Positions 7,824 to 15,000 of a stretch of 15,000 bases of DNA are shown one piece after another (the first letter of the stretch is position 1; the number at the start of each line of letters is the position of its first letter). The stretch covers positions 1,247,147 through 1,262,146 of the forward strand of contig CM022677.1 of NCBI GenBank assembly GCA_012295275.1, given 5' to 3'. A model generated the notes under the pieces. The model was not told the origin of the DNA, ran no database searches, and saw nothing but the letters and a program-made list of their open reading frames with translations. Source of the DNA: Chrysomallon squamiferum. Taxonomy: Eukaryota > Mollusca > Gastropoda > Neomphalida > Peltospiridae. A program made the translations under genes and the position numbers.

Positions 7824-8683
7824 AATGTAAAATTATAAATTTATTGTTGTTCTAATTAACACATATAAAAATATTACCATGATCAACAGCATCGTCAATA
7901 GCAATTAAAATATTTGATGTCTGCACTAACTCGTGTAAAAGAATGTGAAAAAATACGTTTATAAACATGATATTGTAATAAAACTGGGTAACTTGAATCA
8001 ATACGAGCCATGTGTTACCACAGTCGATATCCATCTGTATTTAAAATATATATATTCATATTGATGGTTTAATTTTGGAAAAGTTCACATTATTTACGTA
8101 TTTTGATCTTTGATAGATTTGAAAAACATATCCAACAAGAATGTATGTTTATGAAATGTATATGTTCACTGATCTCTGAAATACTGATAGTTGTTTATAT
8201 AAATTAAATTGCCTAGAAAAAAAGTATTAGAAAAACAGTTTCTATTTTTTTGTTGATTAAGTAAATGTTACTATCAAGAAATATAAATATATATATATTA
8301 AAAAACAATTCATTAATTTACATACTTCAGGTTAACATCAATATTATTTTCGCAGTGGGAAATGTTTAAACCATACATTATCAAATTTCACTCACTGCTG
8401 TCTGGATTGGGAAAAAAAACAATATGTTTTAATTACTTTTTGACATAAATAGTTATTAAGCATCAATTAATAATTATGTAACATTGTAATCACGTCTGCC
8501 ATATTGATAATGTTGCTGATTTGTTAGATTCAAAGGACATTTGATATTTAGAAGTAAAAACAAGACACAACAATAAGTAAGAAGACAACAGAGGTCCTGC
8601 AAACCAACCTCTCAGTGCACTGATCAGTTCAGATGAGTAAATAACAGTTATTAAAAGATGAAAATTATGAAGAAAGTACTTAC

Positions 8684-8762
8684 TGTCTTCATCAAAAAAG
8701 AAGATGTCTGAGTTAGGGTCTTCGACAAGGGTACACTCCAGTAAAGGTATTTTCCCGTAATG
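8684..8762 (-). CDS. RASGRF: RasGRF exon: middle of second PH domain
   Basis: The exon has 79 nt: 26 codons plus one trailing A. The peptide is HYGKIPLLECTLVED followed by PNSDIFFFDED. It aligns with family '[21 protein letters not shown]', a PH2 strand followed by an acidic loop. The acceptor GTATTTCAG/CATT and donor GACA/GTAAGT are both strong. Entry is phase 0, as required by the previous exon ending HLAK; exit is phase 1. The FFF run in the acidic loop is not a feature I recall from vertebrate homologues. The reading frame stays open past the donor, so retention of part of the intron would not stop translation at once, but the donor is close to consensus and the following peptide has no family similarity. 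Confidence 0.9.
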
Positions 8763-9180
8763 CTGAAATACAGAGTGTATAATTATTATCTCTGTATGTT
8801 TAAAGAAAAAGTAAATAAAAAGTGGAAGACACCAAAATAAGAGCAACTCCACCCCCACACAAAAAGAACAAAAACCTTAAAATAAAATAAACAAAACAAA
8901 ACCAAAAGACAGTAAAACATAAATGTGCCAAATCTCAACAATAAAATGACAACAAACCCCTCCCCAACAACCCCCCAGCAACCCATAAATGAACAACCAA
9001 AAAAGAGAAAACAACAAAAAACAAGAACTGAAAACAGTCATAATGTTTATTGCAGAGAAGACTTACACAAGCTGATCTGAGTTTGATAAAGTTCACACAT
9101 CTATCTCTTATCTTAGTTTTGATTAAATAATATTTACCAAAAACAAAAATAAAATAAGTAAATAACAAATAAAATATGTA

Positions 9181-9472
9181 TAATAAATAAATAAATAAAT
9201 AATAAACAAACAAATAAATAAATAAATAAATAAATAATAAATAAATAAATAAATAATAAATAAATAAATAAATAATAAACAAATAAATAAATAAATAAAT
9301 AAATAAATAAACAATAAATAAATAAATAAATAATAAATAAATAATAAATAAATAAATAAATAAATAAACAATAAATAAATAAATAAATAATAAACAAATA
9401 AATAAATAAATAAATAAACAATAAATAAATAAATAAATAATAAATAAATAATAAACAAATAAATAAATAAAA
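9181..9472. repeat. ~290-bp AAAT tetranucleotide array
   Basis: AAAT repeats are broken at semi-regular intervals by AAT (giving AATAATAAAT) and AAAC units, often as the pair ATAATAAACAAAT. On the transcript it reads as UUUA repeats. Open frames of Tyr/Leu/Phe/Ile repeats across it are artefacts of the repeat. Confidence 0.95.
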
Positions 9473-10671
9473 CAGAAACTAATAAGAAAGTAGTATTTCC
9501 TACATGAAAATGTTTGCCAGCTCAACCAGCCTGTTTGTTATGTTTAACTACAAATGAATGGTTTGACACAGTGATATGAAAACACACTGACAAAGGTCAT
9601 TGAAGATGAAGCTATCAGTGCATTTCTACAACCCATGTGTAACTGACCTTTCTATAAGGAGATGTCCACTTGATGTCCTGATGGTTAGCAAAATGACCCA
9701 TAAACAAAACAAAACAAAAATAATGTGTGTTTCATAATGCAAACAAAAAATGAAAATAAAAACAAAAACAAAACAAAACCTAATAGAACATTCTGTTTCA
9801 TAAATGGTATAAATAATGAAAGACTGATTAGTTAAAAACCTAAAATGCCCTTCATGATAACTGATAGTCCTTCTGACCAACCTGTAAACAGTAAATACAA
9901 AAATGTGATATAAAATGCACTTGGTAACTGATCTTTTCTAAAAGGAATGAATGAATGTTTAATGAAACCCAGCATGATTTTCTAAAAATCAGGTAACGTC
10001 AACAAAATCAGCAACATGAAAACAAAGCACTGACTTACCTGTACAGTTCAATCAACTCACAAGTAAGTTAATTCTTCATTAACAAAGAAAGTGGAAATAA
10101 AATGATTTTTCAAAGAATAATTGAAAGAGAAGATGAGGAATGTGAAGGCTATAAACACACGATGATGTTGTGTTTGTGTGATCTGACAGCTGTTACTTTC
10201 TTCACAGACTTTTTTCTACTTCTTAATTTCATTTCTGTGATATGCATCTATAACACATGTATTTAAAATGTGTGTGTGCAACCAGCATACTGTGAACAGT
10301 TCTTTCAAAACTAACATTCCATGAGTCGACAAACATAAGTAAAGCTGGAGATAGAAGCTTTCCATTTTCTAGTGCATCAAGTTTGGAAGAAAATGTTATA
10401 TCGATATCTGATAAATCGGATAAGTAATAATAAAAAAATAAAACAAGCTAAGAAAAGAAATGGGCAGGTAAACCTGACATTGCTTGTCAGAAGGGATGCA
10501 GCATGGAAATCTGTCTGTCAAGAGGAGGCATCAGTGGGTATACAAGTTAACAAAACTGAATGTAAACTTTAACAAGCTGAGAATAAAATAAATGTTAACT
10601 AACATTTTCAAAACGGAGGTGGCTGCACGTTCTTATGAAAAGGTTGTGGGTTATGTCAAAATTCACCTTTT

Positions 10672-10687
10672 CAAGATGGCGATCTTG
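10672..10687. promoter_or_regulatory. YY1-like core inside a short palindrome
   Basis: CAAGATGGCGATCTTG contains AAGATGGCG, the core of the vertebrate YY1 consensus, and is an inverted repeat of CAAGAT around GGCG. It is intronic on the sense of this gene. Function is inferred from the motif only, and one short match is weak evidence. Confidence 0.2.
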
Positions 10688-10742
10688 TCAAAAACTAAAC
10701 AGTGCTAGAAAACAGCTCACTGTTCTGTTTGAGTGTACATGC

Positions 10743-10822
10743 TGTCAGGAGGGACAACTGTCAGGATGGACAACTGTCAGGAGGGACAACTGTCAGGAGG
10801 GACAACTGTCAGGAGGGACAAC
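10743..10822. repeat. 16-bp tandem repeat, five units, next to a donor site
   Basis: TGTCAGGAGGGACAAC repeats five times with one substitution (second unit GGATGG). On the transcript the array begins about 20 nt past the GTCAGT donor at 10843. Each unit there reads GTTGTCCCTCCTGACA, followed by G. Confidence 0.94.
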
Positions 10823-10843
10823 GGACGCAGACAGTTCACTGAC

Positions 10844-11016
10844 CTTTGCTAGATGCAGGCGTCCGCTGGAAGTGCGAGTGGTTAGCAACATGTGATTCGT
10901 GAAGAGGAAGATCTGCCGCACCACCTCCTTCTTCGTCTCTTTGAAGGAAGAGCTGAAGGAACCAAGACGACCACGACTCGATTTAGACTTTTCATTCAGG
11001 ATCTGTAACAGCGGCC
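10844..11016 (-). CDS. RASGRF: RasGRF exon: start of second PH domain
   Basis: The exon has 173 nt: two bases completing a split codon, then 57 codons. The peptide starts PLLQILNEKSKSS and ends RTSSGRLHLAK. It matches the family stretch 'GSLIQVPS...[23 protein letters not shown]', the first beta strands of the PH2 domain that follows the DH Rac-GEF module. VRQIFLFTNHMLLTT is the strand pair and GRLHLAK the next strand. The acceptor is TGTTGCAG/GGCC and the donor AAAG/GTCAGT. The exon enters in phase 1, so one G or similar base comes from the previous exon, and leaves in phase 0. The basic and Ser-rich segment KSSRGRLGSFSSSFKETKKE is a likely surface loop. The intron on the 5' side carries a partial copy of this exon edge, and a 16-bp tandem array begins just past the donor. 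Confidence 0.95.
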
Positions 11017-11040
11017 CTGCAACACATAGAACCTCAGTGA

Positions 11041-11245
11041 GAGAGAACAAACAGTGTTATAATAAATATAATAATAATTTAGATTGTGAGAGAACAAAGA
11101 ACAAACAGTTATAATAAATATAATAATAATTTAGATTGTAAGAGAACACAAGAACAGTGTTATAATAAATATAATAATAATTTAGATTGTGAGAGAGCAC
11201 AAGAACAAACAAAGTTATAATAAATATAATAATAATTTAGATTGT
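11041..11245. repeat. AT-rich tandem repeat, four units of 47-55 bp
   Basis: Units end at 11087, 11139, 11190 and 11245 with TTTAGATTGT. Each carries ATAATAAATATAATAATAAT preceded by a variable GAGAGAACAAAG/CACAAGAAC segment. The array lies between the acceptor of the 11016-10844 exon and a partial copy of that exon edge at 11236-11283. Confidence 0.92.
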
Positions 11246-11283
11246 TCATTCAGAACCTGTAAAAGTGAAAACATAGAACCTCA
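11236..11283 (-). pseudogene. partial duplicate of the PH2 exon 5' edge
   Basis: Plus-strand TTAGATTGTTCATTCAGAAC here parallels TTAGACTTTTCATTCAGGAT at 10983-11002, and both are followed by CTGTAA and, after a variable 12-20 bp, ACATAGAACCTCAG. The copy contains a plausible acceptor (CTTTTACAG) but hits a stop soon in the matching frame and runs into the AT repeat, so it is not a usable exon. Confidence 0.8.
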
Positions 11284-11771
11284 GAAGAAACCAAGAAGAA
11301 AGAATTTTTGTTATAATAAGGATGAACTGTGGTTGTTATAATGTATGTGATGTCTTGTGATGTTGTCATGGTTATGTGGTGATGTATGTTATTATATGTG
11401 GTATTATTATGGTTACGTTATGTTGTATATGATGACAATAAAATTATAGTTATGTATGATGGTATGTTTGACAATATATCTTATCACATATTTTATGATA
11501 CCTGATGATATATGACAATGAATGACGATATGACATGTTATATATATATACATGATACAGTATGTTATCTGATACGCATGTGATAATGTATACATGATCA
11601 CACGTACAATATTACATGATAATGTATAATAATGTAAGTTACCCATGTAAGAGGCAAGATCTGACATTTTACCAAAAGTATTACAAAAAAAAGAAAAGAT
11701 AAAAAGCTCCTCAAAAAACATAATTTTTGTTAATTATATTTTTAAAATATTTCTATTTCAATAAATTTCCA

Positions 11772-11776
<5 letters not shown>

Positions 11777-11812
<36 letters not shown>
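11777..11812. repeat. TA microsatellite
   Basis: About 18 uninterrupted TA repeats, intronic. Confidence 0.95.
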
Positions 11813-11815
<3 letters not shown>

Positions 11816-12193
11816 TATTTAAACACATTTAATTTTATTTGTGTTGCTGGAAAAGTGTTTGTATTTAAATGTATTTTCACTGCATTTGACCCACATCTGA
11901 ATTTACGTGTTTATTTATTTACACTTTTCAGTACTGATCTAAACAGATGCTAGCTTTTAGCATTAATTATTACTAGCAGTTATTACTACTAGTTATTAAC
12001 TTTGTGTATCTGCACGGGTATGTATATGTTTGTGTATTTAAGTGTTTTAATTTAAAATTGTATCTGTGTATATATAAACATTGCAGGATTCATGGAACAT
12101 TCCTGATTCCAGACTTAGGTTTTGAAACTGTATTTAAGTAAATAAAAACACTGCTCTTTAATTAAGATATCTGGTAATTCCATATGCTGTATT

Positions 12194-12195
<2 letters not shown>

Positions 12196-12288
<93 letters not shown>
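12196..12288. repeat. CT microsatellite, about 46 repeats
   Basis: A CT run is broken once by TTTC near 12271. On the transcript it is a GA-rich tract. Long polypurine-polypyrimidine tracts can adopt triplex (H-DNA) structure. Confidence 0.96.
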
Positions 12289-12408
12289 CACAAATATTAG
12301 AAAATAAACTGTATTTTTGTAACAAACATGTAAGTTAAAAATTCATAATTTAAAATTTAAAGAAATAAAAAAAATGTTATTTAAACAAAATATCTTGCTG
12401 ACTTTGGT

Positions 12409-12411
<3 letters not shown>

Positions 12412-12449
<38 letters not shown>

Positions 12450-12527
12450 ACACACACTCAAAAGATCATACACACTTCCACCCACAGACACAAACACACA
12501 TGCACACACACAAACACACATACACAT
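12412..12527. repeat. CA microsatellite with degenerate CA-rich tail
   Basis: About 17 perfect CA repeats to 12446 are followed by interrupted CACA/CAAACACA sequence. The plus-strand frame of His/Thr repeats across it is an artefact. Confidence 0.93.
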
Positions 12528-13993
12528 TAGTAACAAAATCAGTTATTTTACAAATGTTTATCTGTACTATCCAAATCATTATTTTACAAAATGTAGTTTA
12601 TATAAATATACAGACGTGTATTGATGAAAAATTACTTTTATTTATCAAAATCAAATATTTTTACATACCTCTCAGTTTACAGTCTAACTTACCACACAGA
12701 CCAACAAACAAAACCTGAAGACACCTTTAACCATTTAGCAACCATATTTGTTGAAACCACAAGTAGAGAATTTTGCCACACTGAGGACTGATCTGACTAA
12801 ATTTAAAAAGAGCTGAGAACCAGCGAGGACGCAGTGACGACAGACGTGAGAAAGATCTGCTGTTAAAAACTGACCACCACTTTGTTTGGAGGTCATTTCA
12901 AATGCATGACTGTTGTCCATAATTAGGATCAATATACTCAGTCCTTTATATTATCCCTATAATTAGCTGCTACTTCTTGACAGAAATCAGCTTCTGTCTG
13001 CCTAAACGAGTGATGTTTTTGACAAATTTGGATGAGATTTATTTTGAAAGGACGTACCACAGACGAAAAATCTTCTTTTTCAGACCCAGCATTTTAAAGA
13101 AAAGTGAGAACTGGCATAATGGAGAAATACAACTGGTTATAATCTCAATTCCAAAACTGAACAATTATTAGGCTAAAAAAGAGTATTAATTCTTTTAACT
13201 CAGCTGCTAAATGTGTGACTGTATGTCTAGGATTCCAGTAAGAAATACTGTTATGAAAAGCTACGGTGATTTTACAAACAGATTTTAAAAAAACTGTTAA
13301 AGTCTGGAGGAATTTTTCTTTCTCTTCTTATTATTGACAAGATGACATATTCCAAACAACCATTCTTAATCTGAATACCAGCTCCACAGAAGATTCTGAG
13401 GACAAAAACAACGTGTGAAGTGAATCTGTGTTAGTAACGGAGTGAAAGAGAACTCACAGCAAGCAGCATATAAATTTACTCACATGAAAACAATCAGATG
13501 ACACCGAGATACAGCTGCACTCGATAATGTATGAATGTATGGCAAAGATCCTTGGACCAAAAATAGCCGCGGTTCATGGTTCAAAAGACACAGTTGATTG
13601 TAGTGCATTGGTGGAAAAGCCAACTCAACTGACTATTGATTTAAGATATTATTAGCAGTTGGAATGTCTAGAATACAATATCCAAATATCAGAATAGAAA
13701 ATATTTTAGTAGATGTTTTTTTTTTCAAAGAAGAAGGTAAAAAAAAAAACATTCACTACACAAATCAATAAAATGCACGACACACTGTTGTATTTTTGTT
13801 GATGTGTTTGTTGTATATCCTGAGTAGGAACACATGAAACACACACACTCAGCACAAGAACACTGCAATTATTGACGAGTCTGTCCAACTTGATGCACAT
13901 GCATTGCACTGCGAATGTGGAGACATTGATCTGAAAATCTGAACACACCAGAATTCCAAGAAACTGAAAGAGGTGAACTGAAACCAGCTAGTG

Positions 13994-14007
13994 CTGCCCT
14001 CTGGTGT
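13994..14007 (-). promoter_or_regulatory. CTCF-like motif
   Basis: On the minus strand the sequence reads ACACCAGAGGGCAGC. It matches most of the CTCF core consensus CCASYAGRKGGCRS as known from bilaterian animals. It sits in a locally GC-richer patch (13985-14090) of an otherwise AT-rich intron. Binding is inferred from sequence only. Confidence 0.35.
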
Positions 14008-15000
14008 TTGTGTTGGAGGCTGTGACAGGCGACCACTTCCTACAGAGACAGAACAGTGATGACAACACACACGTGGGCTGCTGGCTGGAACAAACCAAGG
14101 TTACACCGAGCAGCTTATTGTCAAATTGTGCTTTTTCACCAAAGTAAATTAAAAAACATGAAGTTTTTTATACCACTAAGCAAAAAAAGAAAAGAAAAAG
14201 AAAATAGTAGTAATAATAATAATCTTAAATAAATAAACAAACACTGAATGAAATAAAAAAAAAGAACCCAAAAGCAGTAAACGTAGAAAGAACATATAAA
14301 AATATTTTGAAAAGGCTGCTGTACTTGGTCACAGCTGGAGGATTACAAGATCAAACCTCCACAGACAACTGTTTTATCTTCTGGTATTTCTTTCTTTACT
14401 TGAAAGGTGATGAATGAAAGATCTGACATGTAACTGTCTCTGTTAGACTAATTAAAACTTGACGATACTCACATCATTTCCAGTCTGTCTGCGATATTAA
14501 AGTGTACACTCATTCATATAATTATAATTTTTACATTAAATCGTTTTTTTTTGTATTATAATTTATTAGTCATGATTTCTTAGAATATTTTATTTGTGTG
14601 CATATATATATATATATTTAATGTTATACTGATTTATAAAACAAGTTTTGTTTTTTTGTATTATAAATTATTACTAATATAATACTGATTTATAAAACAA
14701 CAGTTTTTCTTTTTTCTAATATCATTATTTATATTATTTATATTATAACATTGATTTATAAAACTAGAAATTTTATTTGAAATTATAAATTATTACTTAT
14801 GTGAAATACTGGATTTATGTCTGATAGTATACTTTACTACTGATATATATATATTTTTTTAAATAATAATAAATAAATAAAAATCCAAATATAATAAATA
14901 AAATAAATACATAGACAAATAAATAACATGTAATCATAATAAAAATAATAATAAAAATAAAACAGCAAAAGAAAAAGAGTTAAAAAATAAAATAAAATAA
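14008..15000 (-). other. intron to the right edge, A/T-rich
   Basis: It contains AT tracts and A-rich AAAT repeats (14860-15000). A possible 16-nt exon-like cassette at 14488-14473 is discussed in the findings. No other feature is seen. Confidence 0.65.

Larger units (their letters stand above)
6831..8683 (-). other. intron between PH2 exons, mostly repeat-rich
   Basis: This is AT-rich intron holding the A-rich tract near 7000, the CA/TA microsatellite at 7729-7823 and a short AT tract near 8285. I see no confident exon here. A 6-nt exon-like cassette at 8401-8396 is discussed in the findings. An extra exon in this interval would be one way to explain the phase mismatch between 8684 and 6830. 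Confidence 0.7.
8763..10742 (-). other. intron between PH2 exons
   Basis: Apart from the AAAT array the intron is A-rich with no recognisable gene. The 9473-10742 part has moderately higher complexity but no exon with family similarity. A plus-strand frame at 10372-10572 is Lys/Asn-rich and unrecognised. The palindrome CAAGATGGCGATCTTG lies at 10672-10687. Confidence 0.7.
401..11016 (-). other. RASGRF: RasGRF-family gene, partial (seven internal exons)
   Basis: This is the span of one minus-strand gene. The seven exons, read from high to low coordinate, encode the second PH domain, the PH2-REM linker, the REM domain and the start of the Ser/Pro-rich linker, in the order known for RASGRF1/2. 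Known family biology: RasGRF proteins are calcium/calmodulin-responsive, membrane-recruited exchange factors that load GTP onto Ras through a C-terminal CDC25 domain and onto Rac through a DH-PH2 module. Roughly 320 residues are encoded here, against about 1,240 for a full vertebrate protein. PH1, coiled coil, IQ motif, DH and CDC25 are all outside the window. Exon phases link without a frame break at 11016-10844 to 8762, at 6615 to 4967, at 4885 to 1271, at 1196 to 854 and at 664 to 579. The 8684-to-6830 link is unresolved. Confidence 0.93.
11284..13990 (-). other. intron with microsatellites, no confident exon
   Basis: The interval holds TGAT/ATGT-rich low-complexity sequence at 11330-11640, a TA tract, a CT tract and a CA tract. 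Minus-strand frames at 11413-11721, 12735-12932 and 13706-13948 show no recognisable domain. Family alignment predicts at least one DH-PH2 linker exon upstream of 11016, and I could not identify it with confidence. Confidence 0.65.

Noticed and set aside
8586-8640. Short exon-like stretch reading SSELISALRGWFAG continuous with the 8762-8684 exon
   Set aside because: The GTAAGT donor at 8683 is much stronger, the peptide has no family match, and an 11-nt exon here would create an in-frame stop.
8935-9525. Long minus-strand open frames of Tyr-Leu-Phe-Ile repeats resembling a membrane protein
   Set aside because: They are direct translations of the AAAT/TTTA simple repeat in all frames, with no start context or domain.
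10372-10572. Plus-strand Lys-rich open frame as a possible separate small gene
   Set aside because: No recognisable domain, no splice or promoter support, and composition matches the A-rich intron.
12374-12718. Plus-strand frame with His-Thr repeats
   Set aside because: It is a translation of the CA microsatellite.
13030-13171. Minus-strand peptide KMLGLKKKIFRLWYVLSK, resembling a PH-domain first strand
   Set aside because: It stops immediately after, does not fit the order of RasGRF domains, and the donor and acceptor pairing is inconsistent.
13849-14070. Minus-strand frame near TCTCTGTAG reading EVVACHSLQHKHQ, considered as the missing DH-PH2 linker exon
   Set aside because: Only a handful of residues coincide with the family, the entry phase is wrong and no good donor follows.

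Overview
This window is an AT-rich, intron-dominated piece of an animal nuclear genome. Coding sequence is under 10 percent. It lies in short, GC-richer exons on the minus strand with canonical GT/AG junctions, separated by introns full of microsatellites, A/T tracts and minisatellites. All recognisable exons belong to one gene, a Ras-specific guanine nucleotide exchange factor of the RasGRF (CDC25Mm) family. The family call rests on peptides such as VRQIFLFTNHMLLTTRTSSG, EKAAWCSDISQ, DVDIKFSRTLNSCKVPQ and [20 protein letters not shown]. These align in order with the second PH domain and the REM (RasGEF N-terminal) domain of vertebrate RASGRF1/2. The REM segment reads [10 protein letters not shown] where vertebrate paralogues, as I recall them, read LHTYR or LHSYR. 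I infer a non-vertebrate metazoan, possibly a lophotrochozoan, with low certainty.

Transcription runs from right to left. From 15000 to 11017 there is intron, probably in the DH-PH2 linker part of the gene; it holds CA, CT and TA microsatellites, a CTCF-like motif and two exon-like cassettes that I cannot confirm. Exons follow at 11016-10844 (PH2 start), 8762-8684 (PH2), about 6830-6615 (PH2 end), 4967-4885 (PH2-to-REM linker), 1271-1196 (REM lead-in), 854-664 (REM core) and 579-401 (Ser/Pro linker after REM). Phases agree at every junction except 8684 to 6830. The N-terminal PH1, coiled coil, IQ and DH exons lie beyond the right edge. The catalytic CDC25 domain lies beyond the left edge.

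The most unusual content is at the exon edges. The last 34 nt of the PH2-end exon, with its 5' splice site and about 44 bp of intron, has been tandemly amplified just downstream (6158-6614). This gives four extra perfect-looking donor sites. A degenerate copy also lies on the upstream side of the same exon. The 5' edge of the 11016-10844 exon is likewise copied about 240 bp upstream, at the end of a four-unit AT-rich array, and a 16-bp array begins about 20 nt past that exon's donor. A frame-preserving 24-nt candidate microexon (3401-3378) sits in the intron between the PH2-REM linker exon and the REM lead-in exon.

I see no rRNA, tRNA, CRISPR array, recognisable transposon protein or second gene. 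The plus-strand and low-complexity open frames look like chance or repeat translations.
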